Made by a program: the position numbers and the translations under genes. Below, piece by piece: positions 32,525-43,228 of a DNA stretch of 64,000 bases (positions are counted from its first letter, which is position 1; every line of letters begins with the position of its first letter). The stretch is from NCBI RefSeq assembly GCF_009687885.1, contig NZ_BLAF01000019.1:62001-126000 (forward strand), given 5' to 3'. The notes under the pieces were generated by a model, which saw only the letters and a program-made list of their open reading frames with translations, ran no database searches and was not told the DNA's origin. The DNA is from Acrocarpospora pleiomorpha. Its GTDB lineage: Bacteria; Actinomycetota; Actinomycetes; Streptosporangiales; Streptosporangiaceae.

Positions 32525-33304
32525 ATGACTGTGGTGGTGACCGGGGGCAACCGGGGGATCGGATACGCGGTGTGCGAGCGGCTGGCGCGGGCCGGGAAGC
32601 GGGTGGTGCTGGTCTCCCGGGACCGGGAACGTGGCGCGGCGGCGATCCGGGCGCTGCCCGGGGAGGTGGATCTGGTCGTGGGCGATCTCACCACGTTCGC
32701 GGGAGTCCGGATCCTGGCCGAGGAACTGCGCCGGATCTGCCCCAGGATCGAAGTGCTGGTGCACAACGCGGGCCTGTGGCCGAGCCGCCGGGTGCTCACC
32801 GCCGACGGCGTGGAGGAGTCGTTCGCGATCAACCACCTCGCGCCGTTCCTGCTCAACCACCTGCTGGAGGACCTCCTCGGCCGCGTGGTGCAGGTCAGCG
32901 CGGGCCTGTACGCCAAAGGCAAGGTCAACCCCGACCGCACCCCGCAGGGCCTGGACTTCCACCCGATCCGCACCTACGCGGACACCAAGCTCTGCAACGT
33001 GCTCATGCTCCCACTGTTCGCCAGGCGATGGGAGGATGCCGGGGTGACGATCGACGCCGTGCACCCGGGGGTGATCCGGACAGGTCTGGGCGACCGGGGC
33101 GGCCCGGCCGGTCTGCTGCTCAAGGCGGCCAAACGGTTCTGGCTGCCTCCTGAGAAGGGCGCGGAGCCGGTCGTACGGCTCGCGCTCGAGAACACGGGCA
33201 CCGGCCGGTTCTTCAACGTGAACAAGGAGATCCCGATCGAGCTGGACGAGGACCTCGCCAGGCGGGTCTGGACGCAGGCCGCCGAGCTCACCGGGGCCGG
33301 ATGA
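32525..33304 (+). CDS. Short-chain dehydrogenase/reductase
   Basis: This 259-aa protein has the cofactor motif VVVTGGNRGIGYAV at the N-terminus and LVHNAGLW for the NAG motif. The active site contains Ser in VVQVSAG and a TYADTK segment giving Tyr-x3-Lys. It resembles retinol-dehydrogenase/WW-domain-oxidoreductase-like SDRs. The substrate is unknown. It forms an operon with a TetR regulator (4-nt ATGA overlap), and an upstream direct repeat suggests that the pair is autoregulated. Confidence 0.87.
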   Translation: MTVVVTGGNRGIGYAVCERLARAGKRVVLVSRDRERGAAAIRALPGEVDLVVGDLTTFAGVRILAEELRRICPRIEVLVHNAGLWPSRRVLTADGVEESFAINHLAPFLLNHLLEDLLGRVVQVSAGLYAKGKVNPDRTPQGLDFHPIRTYADTKLCNVLMLPLFARRWEDAGVTIDAVHPGVIRTGLGDRGGPAGLLLKAAKRFWLPPEKGAEPVVRLALENTGTGRFFNVNKEIPIELDEDLARRVWTQAAELTGAG

Positions 33305-33876
33305 GGCAGCGCAGGAGCGAGGAGACCGTCCAGCGGCTGCTGGACACGGCTCTCGTCGCATTCACGGAAGGTGATTTCACCCTGCGCGGAGTGACTACGC
33401 GCAGCGGCGTCAGCGTGGGCAGCCTTTATCACCATTTCGGCAGCTTCGACGGGCTGGCTGCAGCGCTGTACAGCGAATGTATGGCCCTGCTGCTGGACGC
33501 GCTGATCGACGCCCTGGAGCGCACCCGCACGCCGCGGACGGGAGTGCGCGCGATCGTCCGCGCGTACCTGGCCTTCACCAGGACCAGCCCCGCGCGCGCC
33601 CGTTTCATCCACGCCGCCCCCAACACGGCCGGGCACGCGGCCGCGATCGCCGAGCGCAAAGCGCCGCAAATCGACCGCCTGGTGGCCTGGCTGCGCCCGC
33701 ACATCGCCGCCGGAACCGTGGCCGACCTGCCGATTCCGCTGATCGAGATGCTGCTGATCGGGCCGCTCGCCGAGGTGACCCGGCGCTGGCTGGCGGGGGT
33801 GCCGGGCATCGATCTGGCCGAGGCCGCCCGGGTGCTGCCCGAGCCCATCTGGCGCTCACTCCAGGCTGGTTATTGA
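33301..33876 (+). CDS. TetR/AcrR family regulator
   Basis: This 191-aa regulator has the N-terminal helix-turn-helix at about residues 8-52 (SEETVQRLLDTALVAF, LRGVTTRSGVSVGSLYHHFGSFDGL). It is followed by an all-helical ligand domain. The first helix lacks the usual long basic tail. The gene overlaps the upstream SDR by ATGA, so both are translated from one message. The SDR is therefore the most likely target and perhaps produces or removes the effector. Confidence 0.87.
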   Translation: MRQRRSEETVQRLLDTALVAFTEGDFTLRGVTTRSGVSVGSLYHHFGSFDGLAAALYSECMALLLDALIDALERTRTPRTGVRAIVRAYLAFTRTSPARARFIHAAPNTAGHAAAIAERKAPQIDRLVAWLRPHIAAGTVADLPIPLIEMLLIGPLAEVTRRWLAGVPGIDLAEAARVLPEPIWRSLQAGY

Positions 33877-33914
33877 CTACGAAACGGCAGGCGGGTTACG
33901 TTCGCTCCAATTAA

Positions 33915-33940
33915 AAGGAAAGCTTCCTAATAGTTTCCTT
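33915..33940. promoter_or_regulatory. Inverted repeat upstream of chitinase gene
   Basis: AAGGAAA and TTTCCTT form 7-bp arms spaced by 12 bp, in an AT-rich patch about 160 bp before the chitinase start. The internal AAGCTTCCT adds a second overlapping half-site. Chitinase and other CAZyme genes of actinomycetes often carry such promoter operators; the binding protein is unknown here. Confidence 0.45.
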
Positions 33941-34098
33941 GGAACCCGCAGCTAGGAACCGTGCGCCATGCAGCGATCGCCGCCCGCCCAGGAACCCCAC
34001 CCGCTGAGCGTTTCCCCCCGAGTGCCCGCCCGAGCCCGGTCGGCCGTGCACACGCGTCCCGACATCCGATCCCCCCATGGACGTGGAGCAGCACAGAT

Positions 34099-36357
<2,259 letters not shown>

Positions 36358-36394
36358 TCCCGACCCGGGCGAGCCTCTGATCTCGCCCCTACCT

Positions 36395-36424
36395 GGCCCG
36401 CCGGAGAACCCTCTCCGGCGGGCC
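36395..36424 (+). terminator. Hairpin terminator after the chitinase gene
   Basis: GGCCCGCCGGAGA and TCTCCGGCGGGCC are perfect 13-bp arms around a 4-nt loop, 38 bp after the chitinase stop. The following T-run is weak, as is common in high-GC genomes. Confidence 0.8.
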
Positions 36425-36487
36425 TGTCTATTGGTCGTTGTCCACAGGGAGGCGGCGGGGGCGTGCGGGGTCGGGCAGAATAGCCGG

Positions 36488-38824
36488 GTGACGACTTCGA
36501 TCAACCAGCGGATCGCCGAGGAGCTCGGTGTGCGGGAGCGGCAGGTGGCCGCGGCCGTGGAGCTGCTCGATGGCGGGGCGACCGTGCCGTTCATCGCGCG
36601 GTATCGCAAGGAAGCGACCGAGATGCTCGACGACGCGCAGCTGCGGTCGCTGGAGGAGCGGCTGCGCTATCTGCGGGAGCTGGAGGAGCGCCGGAGCGCG
36701 ATCCTGGAGTCGATCCGGTCGCAGGGCAAGCTGGACGACGCGCTGGAAGCGCAGATCATGGCGGCCGACTCCAAGGCGCGGCTGGAGGACATCTACCTGC
36801 CCTACAAGCCGAAGCGGCGGACCAAGGCGCAGATCGCGCGGGAGGCCGGGCTCGAGCCGCTGGCCGACCAGCTGCTCGGGGATCCGGCCCTGGATCCGGC
36901 GGCCACCGCGGCCGCCTATGTCGGGGAGGCGGTGGCCGACGCGGCGGCCGCCCTCGAAGGGGCGCGGGCCATTCTCATCGAGCGGTTCGGCGAGGACGCG
37001 GACCTGATCGGCGAGCTGCGCGAGAGCATGTGGTCGCGCGGGCGGCTGCTGGCGCAGGTCAAGGAGGGCAAGGAGGAGGCCGGGGCCAAGTTCTCCGACT
37101 ACTTCGCGTTCGGCGAGCCGTTCACCAAGCTGCCCTCGCATCGCATCCTGGCCATGTTCCGGGGCGAGAAGGAGGAGATCCTCTCGCTGACCCTGGAGCC
37201 GGAGGAGCCGCAGGAGGGGCCGAGCACGTTCGAGCGGCGGATCGCGCGGCGGTTCGGGATCGCGGACCAGGGCCGGGCGGCGGATCGCTGGCTGGTGGAC
37301 ACGGTGCGGTGGGCCTGGCGGACGCGGGTGCTCGTGCATCTGGGCATCGACCTGCGGACGCGGCTGTGGCAGGCGGCCGAGGAGGAGGCCGTGCGGGTGT
37401 TCGCGGCCAACCTGCGCGACCTGCTGCTGGCCGCTCCGGCGGGGACCCGGCCCACGATGGGGCTCGACCCCGGGTTGCGTACGGGGGTGAAGGTGGCCGT
37501 GGTCGACGCGACCGGCAAGGTGGTCGAGACCGCGACGATCTACCCGCACGAGCCGCGGCGGCAGTGGGACCAGTCGATCGCCGTGCTCGGGGCGCTCGCG
37601 CGCAAGCACGCGGTCGAGCTGATCGCGATCGGCAACGGGACCGCGTCACGGGAGACCGACAAGCTCGCGGGCGACTTGCTGAAGCTGATGCCCGGCCTGA
37701 CGAAGATCGTGGTGTCGGAGGCGGGGGCTTCGGTCTATTCGGCTTCTGCGTACGCGTCGCAGGAGTTGCCCGAGCTGGACGTGTCGCTGCGGGGCGCGGT
37801 GTCGATCGCGCGGCGGCTGCAGGATCCGCTGGCCGAGCTGGTGAAGATCGATCCCAAGTCGATCGGCGTGGGGCAGTATCAGCACGATCTGTCCGAGTTG
37901 AAACTGTCGCGGTCGCTGGACGCGGTGGTGGAGGACTGCGTGAACGCGGTCGGCGTGGACGTGAACACGGCCTCAGCTCCCCTGCTGACGCGGGTGTCGG
38001 GGATCGGGTCCGGGCTGGCCGAGAACATCGTGCTGCATCGCGACGCCAACGGCCCGTTCCGGTCGCGGCGGGCGTTGAAGGACGTGGCCCGGCTGGGACC
38101 CAAGGCCTTCGAGCAGTGCGCGGGCTTCCTGCGCATCCCCGGCGGAGACGATCCGCTGGACGCCTCCAGCGTGCACCCGGAGGCGTATCCGGTGGTGCGC
38201 CGGATGCTGGCGGGCGGCGACCTCAAGTCCGTGATCGGTGACAGCGCCAAACTCAGGAAACTCAACCCCGCCGACTTCGTCGACGACACCTTCGGCCTCC
38301 CGACGGTGACCGACATCCTCAAGGAACTCGAAAAGCCCGGCCGCGACCCTCGCCCCGCCTTCAAGACGGCCACCTTCAAAGACGGCATCGACAAGATCAG
38401 CGACCTCAAGCCCGGCCTGATCCTGGAAGGCGTCGTCACCAACGTCGCCGCCTTCGGCGCGTTCGTCGACGTCGGCGTCCACCAGGACGGCTTGGTCCAC
38501 GTCTCAGCCATGTCATCAAATTTCGTGAAGGATCCCCGCGACGTGGTGAAACCGGGCGACATCGTCCGCGTCAAGGTCCTCGACGTGGACATCCCCCGCA
38601 AACGCATCTCCCTGACCTTGCGCCTAGAAGACGACGCGGCAAAATCCGTGCCATCCCCGCGCGGCGAACCTCGCCAGGGCAAACCAGGCGGCAAACAACA
38701 GGGCGGCACCCAATCCCGCCAAAACCGCGGCGGCTCCAACCGCGACTCCAACTCCGGCGGCGGCTCCATGGCCGAGGCCCTCCGCCGCGCAGGCCTCAAC
38801 GACCCAGGCCGACGAAACCGCTGA
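36488..38824 (+). CDS. tex: Tex-family transcription accessory / RNA-binding protein
   Basis: This 778-aa Tex protein has the usual layout: N-terminal helical region (INQRIAEELGVRERQV), a YqgF/RuvC-like domain (MGLDPGLRTGVKVAVVD near residue 325), helix-hairpin-helix repeats (VNTASAPLLTRVSGIGSGLAENIV near 500), and an S1 RNA-binding domain (about 640-710, GLILEGVVTNVAAFGAFVDVGVHQDGLVHVS). A basic Gly/Arg/Ser-rich tail follows. Tex proteins influence transcription and ribosome-associated RNA. A GTG start is used. Part of the C-terminal tail is duplicated downstream as a non-coding remnant. Confidence 0.93.
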   Translation: MTTSINQRIAEELGVRERQVAAAVELLDGGATVPFIARYRKEATEMLDDAQLRSLEERLRYLRELEERRSAILESIRSQGKLDDALEAQIMAADSKARLEDIYLPYKPKRRTKAQIAREAGLEPLADQLLGDPALDPAATAAAYVGEAVADAAAALEGARAILIERFGEDADLIGELRESMWSRGRLLAQVKEGKEEAGAKFSDYFAFGEPFTKLPSHRILAMFRGEKEEILSLTLEPEEPQEGPSTFERRIARRFGIADQGRAADRWLVDTVRWAWRTRVLVHLGIDLRTRLWQAAEEEAVRVFAANLRDLLLAAPAGTRPTMGLDPGLRTGVKVAVVDATGKVVETATIYPHEPRRQWDQSIAVLGALARKHAVELIAIGNGTASRETDKLAGDLLKLMPGLTKIVVSEAGASVYSASAYASQELPELDVSLRGAVSIARRLQDPLAELVKIDPKSIGVGQYQHDLSELKLSRSLDAVVEDCVNAVGVDVNTASAPLLTRVSGIGSGLAENIVLHRDANGPFRSRRALKDVARLGPKAFEQCAGFLRIPGGDDPLDASSVHPEAYPVVRRMLAGGDLKSVIGDSAKLRKLNPADFVDDTFGLPTVTDILKELEKPGRDPRPAFKTATFKDGIDKISDLKPGLILEGVVTNVAAFGAFVDVGVHQDGLVHVSAMSSNFVKDPRDVVKPGDIVRVKVLDVDIPRKRISLTLRLEDDAAKSVPSPRGEPRQGKPGGKQQGGTQSRQNRGGSNRDSNSGGGSMAEALRRAGLNDPGRRNR

Positions 38825-38908
38825 AACTCCGCGCTCCTAAGGACACCGGGGGTTTCAGCGGGAAAATGTCTCCCCGACGCTGACAGCTTGCCAACGGTCG
38901 AGGAACGA

Positions 38909-39031
38909 CGGCCAACCCCGCCAGAACCGCAGCAGTTCTGGCGGCGGCTCCCTCTCCCTGGCCGAGTCCCTCCGCCGTGCAGGTCTCAACAACCCGCTGC
39001 TGCTCGTGGCGCCGGTGCGGCGAGAACCGCT
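38909..39031 (+). repeat. Degenerate duplicate of the tex 3' end
   Basis: The sequence resembles tex 38697-38824: CCCGCCAGAACCGC, then GGCGGCGGCTCC and a LAESLRRAGLNN-like stretch matching MAEALRRAGLND, ending in a CGGCGAGAACCGCT-like block. Spacing and frame are altered and the normal stop is lost. It is a partial duplication left after the gene, with no sign of expression. Confidence 0.65.
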
Positions 39032-39448
39032 ACCGGCGTTAACGGCGCCGGATAACGGTGAGCAACCCGGTAAATCTGCTCATTGTGTTAGGTGCTCTTG
39101 GGGCACCCGGTTGGCGGCGCGGAATTCGCGGCTGGGTTAAGCGTGCGGGCGTGACCCTCGTTGAGGTAATTTCTCTGAGCGGTGGAGGCGAGTTCCGGCT
39201 CGGAACTGGGGTGGACTTCGCCATGGTGTCTTCCATGCGCGATGTCAGGGAGATACGTTCGCGGGGATGTTCATGTCGAGCACCTTGAACCCGGACGATG
39301 TCGCTGTGGCGAGGGCGTGGCAGGCGCAGATGATGTCTGCGTAAGGCACCTTGACCCGGGCCATATCGCCCGGTTTCGCCACGTCTTTCTATTTCATGCG
39401 CGATTCGGTTTGGAGCCTGGCTCCCTATGCTGATTGGACTTCACCCCA
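39032..39448. other. Long intergenic region before the DUF2278 gene
   Basis: About 415 bp. Short frames exist on both strands but none has family likeness, codon bias or a good ribosome binding site. A CCCGGGC/GCCCGG hairpin lies near 39355-39371. I see nothing else. Confidence 0.4.
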
Positions 39449-40453
39449 ATGCCGTTGCGCTCCTATGGTGTACTCGCCGGTCGTCCGGTGGATCGGCGTC
39501 GTGAAGGGACCACCGACACTCCGCACTACCAGATCCATCTGCGGGATACCGCGGGCACTGACTACCGGGCCGCGGTCAATGTGCAGTCGCAGCAGGCGCC
39601 GTCCGAGTTGCTGTATCTCGCTGACGAGAACTTCACCCATCCCATGACCGGGCTGTTGCCCGCAGCCGGGAGTGGATGGACGGCGCTGGCGCCCAGCCCG
39701 GGGAAGGGAGCGCTGGACTATATCCGGGGCAACCTGTTCGATCCCGCGCTTATGCGTGCCCTGCCGCCCGAACTGCCCGGCAGCGACAACGACCTCGCGG
39801 ACAAGCTCGACCACTACGTCCAGCGCGCGATCAATGACGCCGCGGCCGGGGTGTACGTGTTCGGTGAACGGTGGGGCCCGGAAGCGTCCACTCGCGACAA
39901 GGTATTCGGGTTCCTGCCGGGCAACGGGGTGCACGACGTGCACATGAACCAGGGCAACAGCGAGCGTTTCCGACGGGATGACGGTGTCTGGCAGGACGGG
40001 GGAATGCTCATCCATCTCCCTGGCGAGGGTCGGTGGATCGCGATCTTCCTGGCCTTCCAGTCCCAGGCCTGGCACACCGACGACACCACCGGTCACACCA
40101 TCGGGGCCGCTCCGGCCCGGCCCACCCCGGGAGAACTGCCGTTGCGGATTGTCGCCGCGCTGGTCAACCCCGTCGGCCCTGCCCCGGAAGCGGAGACCGT
40201 CACCCTCCTCAACGCCTCGCCCGGACCGATCGGCCTCGACGGCTGGCACCTGGCCGACCAGGCCAAACGCACCCTTCCCCTGGCGGGCTCCCTCGGACCT
40301 GGCGAGACGCTCCGCCTCCCGGTGACAGCCGGTCTGCAACTGGGCAACAACGGCGGAGCCATCACCTTGCTCGACCCCGCCGGTCTCAAGGTTCACGGCG
40401 TCTCGTACACCAAGGAACAAGCCGGACGCGAAGGATGGACGCTCACCTTCTAG
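39449..40453 (+). CDS. DUF2278 (YukJ-like) protein with C-terminal lamin-tail domain
   Basis: This 334-aa protein has DUF2278 in residues 1 to about 215 (N-terminal YGVLAGRPVDRRRE, HYQIHLRD, GVHDVHMNQGN with conserved His, and GRWIAIFLAFQSQ). The C-terminal part (about 230-334) looks like a lamin-tail beta-sandwich (VTLLNASPGPIGLDGWHLAD, LPLAGSLGPGETLRL). No signal peptide is seen. The function of DUF2278 is unknown; its conserved His pattern suggests hydrolase or nuclease ancestry, which is speculative. The ATG at 39449 sits next to the first conserved residues; an in-frame TTG at 39434 is less likely. Confidence 0.8.
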   Translation: MPLRSYGVLAGRPVDRRREGTTDTPHYQIHLRDTAGTDYRAAVNVQSQQAPSELLYLADENFTHPMTGLLPAAGSGWTALAPSPGKGALDYIRGNLFDPALMRALPPELPGSDNDLADKLDHYVQRAINDAAAGVYVFGERWGPEASTRDKVFGFLPGNGVHDVHMNQGNSERFRRDDGVWQDGGMLIHLPGEGRWIAIFLAFQSQAWHTDDTTGHTIGAAPARPTPGELPLRIVAALVNPVGPAPEAETVTLLNASPGPIGLDGWHLADQAKRTLPLAGSLGPGETLRLPVTAGLQLGNNGGAITLLDPAGLKVHGVSYTKEQAGREGWTLTF

Positions 40454-40543
40454 CAGCTTGAACGGCGTGTTGGCTGATGAGAGCGGGTCGCATTAGAAAC
40501 CACGTGTTTCCGGGTGAGGGGACCGGAGTCGCTTTCCGGCTTA

Positions 40544-41503
40544 TCAGGCATAACCCCCTTCACGGAGGCTGCGCCCGGTCTCGACTATCACGTCGTCGGT
40601 CGGGCGCGGCGTCCAGCCGAGCACTCTCACGGCCTTGGCGTTGGACAGGTGGCGAACCAGGCCGACGCTCCTGGCCAGTTCGGCCATCGACGCGTCAGTC
40701 CTGGCCGCCTTCTTGACGACCTCGTCGGGCACCACCTCGGTCGGCGTGTCGTAGCCCAGTCGCTCGCGCAGCACGGTCGCGATGTGTTCCATCGACACGG
40801 CGTCGCCGGAGGACCCCAGGAAGCGCTCCCCGGCCGCCTCCTTCGCCGTCATCGCCCGAAGGTGCAGGTCGGCGGCGTCCCGTACGTCGATCATCCCGAA
40901 GGACACCCGCGGGATGGCCGGCATCGAGCCGTTCATCAGCCCGGCCACCACATTGATCGAGCTGGCGTAGTCCGGGCCCAGCACCGGACCGAAGATGCCG
41001 ACCGGGTTGACCACGGTCAGCTCCATCTCGCCGCGGTCGAACGCCCAGGCCGCCCGCTCGGCCAGCGCCTTGGACTTCACGTATGGCGCGACGTCGGCGT
41101 CGATCTCACTCCAGTCCTCCTCGGTGAAGGGCCGGTCGGTCTGCGGGTGACCGTAGCCGATGGCCGCGAACGACGAGGTGACGACTACACGCCGCACCCC
41201 CGCGTCACGGGCCGCCCGAAGCACCCGTACGGTGCCTTCCACGGCCGGGACGATCACTTCGTTCTCATCCTTCGGGGACGTGGCAGGCAGCGGTGAGGCC
41301 ACGTGGAGCACGTAGTCGCAGCCCTTCACCGCCTCGTCCCAGCCGTCGTCGGACGTCAGATCGGCCACCGTCGAGGGCACGTCCCGCGGGGCCCTGCTCG
41401 CGTCGCGCACGGTGGTGCGCACGTCGTGGCCGGCCTCCAGGGCTCGCGTGATCACGCGGGTCGCCAGGAAGCCGGTTCCTCCAGTTACCAGCACGGTTTC
41501 CAT
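40544..41503 (-). CDS. NAD(P)-dependent extended SDR (dihydroflavonol-reductase/aldehyde-reductase-like)
   Basis: This 319-aa protein has the cofactor site METVLVTGGTGFLATRVI and the DFR-type segments VLHVASPLPATSPKDENEV and VVVTSSFAAIGYG. The active site contains Tyr-x3-Lys in PYVKSKALAE. Relatives reduce ketones or aldehydes with NADPH. It is divergent from a TetR gene, with a perfect 16-bp palindrome between them, and so is probably repressed by it. The ATG at 41503 is preferred over the in-frame ATG at 41518 because the cofactor motif follows directly. Confidence 0.87.
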   Translation of the reverse strand: METVLVTGGTGFLATRVITRALEAGHDVRTTVRDASRAPRDVPSTVADLTSDDGWDEAVKGCDYVLHVASPLPATSPKDENEVIVPAVEGTVRVLRAARDAGVRRVVVTSSFAAIGYGHPQTDRPFTEEDWSEIDADVAPYVKSKALAERAAWAFDRGEMELTVVNPVGIFGPVLGPDYASSINVVAGLMNGSMPAIPRVSFGMIDVRDAADLHLRAMTAKEAAGERFLGSSGDAVSMEHIATVLRERLGYDTPTEVVPDEVVKKAARTDASMAELARSVGLVRHLSNAKAVRVLGWTPRPTDDVIVETGRSLREGGYA

Positions 41504-41533
41504 GACGTCACCGTACAATAGAAAACGGGTTGT

Positions 41534-41549
41534 CGAAAACGCATTTTCG
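41534..41549. promoter_or_regulatory. Perfect palindrome between SDR and tetR genes
   Basis: CGAAAACGCATTTTCG has 6-bp arms and a 4-bp spacer, 14 bp before the tetR start. A related half-site, GAAAACGG, lies at 41521-41528. It is the expected place and form of a TetR operator controlling both divergent genes. Confidence 0.65.
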
Positions 41550-41562
41550 TTAAGGAGTGTCC

Positions 41563-42132
41563 ATGCGCAGCCGCCTGACCGAGCAGCGTGAGCGGGAGTT
41601 GCTCGACGTCGCCCTCCGGCTCGTCCGCGAGAAGGGGTACGACAAGGTCACGATCGACGACATCGCGAACACCGCCAGGGCCAGTACGGCGACGCTCTAC
41701 CGGCGGTGGGGCGGCAAGGCGCAGATGGTGATCACAGCGGTGAAGGTGAGCAAGCCCGCGCCGCCGGAGGAGATCGACACCGGCTCGTTGCGCGGCGACC
41801 TGCTAGCGATGACCAGGCGCGTGATGGTGCCCCGGCCGTTCACGGGCCTGGCCCAAGCCGTGCTGGTGGACGCCGAACTCCGGACGGCCTTTCACGGGCT
41901 CATGATCGAACCGGAGCTGGAGGTCGCGCGGCGGGCGTTGCGGCGGCATGTCGAGGCCGGGCTCATCGACCCGGGCAACCCCGTGCTCGACCTGGTCGAC
42001 CGGGTGCTGATCGGGCCGCTGGTGGCCGAGGCGCTCTGGCTCGGCGAGACACCCGGCCTGGCCGAACGACTGGTCGACGACGTGCTGCTGCCGCTGCTCA
42101 AACCGGCGGCGCTTGATGGCGCTCAGCGATAA
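41563..42132 (+). CDS. TetR/AcrR family regulator
   Basis: This 189-aa TetR protein has a helix-turn-helix at about residues 10-55 (RERELLDVALRLVREKGYDKVTIDDIA, STATLYRRWGGKAQMV). The C-terminal domain is of the TetR_C_16/33 type (LRRHVEAGLIDPG, VLDLVDRVLIGPLVAEAL). The ATG at 41563 lies 5 nt after AAGGAG; the GTG at 41557 overlaps that ribosome binding site. It is probably a repressor of itself and of the divergent reductase. The stop is 1 nt from the end of a convergent XRE gene. Confidence 0.88.
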   Translation: MRSRLTEQRERELLDVALRLVREKGYDKVTIDDIANTARASTATLYRRWGGKAQMVITAVKVSKPAPPEEIDTGSLRGDLLAMTRRVMVPRPFTGLAQAVLVDAELRTAFHGLMIEPELEVARRALRRHVEAGLIDPGNPVLDLVDRVLIGPLVAEALWLGETPGLAERLVDDVLLPLLKPAALDGAQR

Positions 42133-42133
42133 G

Positions 42134-42388
42134 TCAGGCGGCGTGTTGTTCCGCGCATGCCTGGGCGAGGACGTCCAGGGAGATGCCCAGGGCTTGGCCC
42201 AGGGCGGCGATGGTGAAGAAGGCCGGGGTCGGGACGCGGCCTGTTTCGATTTTGCGGAGGGTCTCCGGGGAGAGGCCCGCGGCGGCCGCGACCTCCGGCA
42301 TGCTGCGCTCTCCCCTGGCTTCGCGCAGGAGGCGACCCAGGCGGTGGCCGCGTTCGTGGTCCAGTTCGGTGAGCGAAGGTCGCACCAT
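42134..42388 (-). CDS. Small XRE-family helix-turn-helix regulator
   Basis: This 84-aa DNA-binding protein is essentially a single HTH_3 domain at residues about 14-75 (LGRLLREARGERSMPEVAAAAGLSPETLRKIETGR, FFTIAALGQALGISLD). It has no sensor or toxin-related extension. It is divergent from methionine aminopeptidase, with a short palindrome in the gap. Control of itself and of that gene is likely but not shown. Confidence 0.85.
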   Translation of the reverse strand: MVRPSLTELDHERGHRLGRLLREARGERSMPEVAAAAGLSPETLRKIETGRVPTPAFFTIAALGQALGISLDVLAQACAEQHAA

Positions 42389-42415
42389 GACAGCATCGTA
42401 GCAACCGTGATAACA

Positions 42416-42425
42416 ATACCGGTAT
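42416..42425. promoter_or_regulatory. Palindrome in the XRE-map divergent promoter
   Basis: ATACCGGTAT is a perfect 10-bp palindrome in an AT-rich patch (TAACAATACCGGTATAACTA) 30 bp before the aminopeptidase start. It may be the XRE operator or part of an extended promoter. Confidence 0.5.
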
Positions 42426-42454
42426 AACTATTGGAGTAACCGGCTGGAGGAATC

Positions 42455-43228
42455 ATGGTCGAGCTCAAGACGAGCGGCGAGCTGGACGCCATGCGGGAGG
42501 CGGGGCGGGTCGTCGGGCGCGCGCTGGCCGCCATGAAGGCCGCGGTCGCCCCGGGCGTACGGCTGACGGAACTGAACGAGATCGCCGCCACGATCCTGGC
42601 GGAGAGTAAGGCCACGTCGGCGTTTCTGCACTACAAGCCGGACTTCGCGCCGACCCCTTTCCCGGCCGTGATCTGCGCGTCGGTGAACGACGTGATCGTG
42701 CACGGCATCCCGGACCGCTACCGGGTCCGCGAGGGCGATCTGCTGAGCATCGACTTCGGGGCGTACCTGGACGGCTGGGCGGGTGACGCCGCGTTCAGCA
42801 CCGTGGTCGGCGAGGTGGCCTCCGGCCGGGACCAGCGCCTGATCGACGTGGCCTGGGAGGCGATGGAGGCGGCGTTGAAGATGGCCGTCCCCGGCAACCG
42901 GCTGGGTGACATCGAGCATGCCATCGGGCAGGTGGGCCGCGCCGCCGGATACGGCATCCCCGACGGCTTCGGCGGCCACGGCATCGGCCGCCACATGCAC
43001 GAGACGCCCCCGTTCGTCCACAATGAGGGCCGCCCGGGCCGCGGCATGGTCCTGCGCCCGGGCCTCACCCTGGCCCTCGAGCCGATGTTCCTGTCCGGCG
43101 GCTCCGACCACTACTACACCGCCGGCGACGGCTGGGCCCTGCACAGCTCGGACGGCACCCGCGCCGTCCACGTCGAGCACTCGATCGCCATCACCGACGA
43201 CGGCCCCCGGATCCTCACTCTTCCCTGA
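42455..43228 (+). CDS. map: Type I methionine aminopeptidase
   Basis: This 257-aa pita-bread metalloenzyme removes N-terminal Met. All five metal ligands are visible: Asp in LLSIDFGAYLDGW, Asp in GWAGDAAFS, His in GGHGIGRHMHE, Glu in LALEPMF, and Glu in VHVEHSIAI. There is no N-terminal zinc-finger extension. It starts at an ATG with GGAGG upstream and is divergent from an XRE gene. Actinobacteria usually have a second map in the ribosomal-protein cluster; this is the additional, separately regulated copy. Its end overlaps a convergent gene by 14 nt. Confidence 0.94.
   Translation: MVELKTSGELDAMREAGRVVGRALAAMKAAVAPGVRLTELNEIAATILAESKATSAFLHYKPDFAPTPFPAVICASVNDVIVHGIPDRYRVREGDLLSIDFGAYLDGWAGDAAFSTVVGEVASGRDQRLIDVAWEAMEAALKMAVPGNRLGDIEHAIGQVGRAAGYGIPDGFGGHGIGRHMHETPPFVHNEGRPGRGMVLRPGLTLALEPMFLSGGSDHYYTAGDGWALHSSDGTRAVHVEHSIAITDDGPRILTLP

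Noticed and set aside
39267..39344. 25-codon frame before the DUF2278 gene
   Set aside because: It has a weak ribosome binding site, no family likeness and no overlap with neighbours; it is too short to support.
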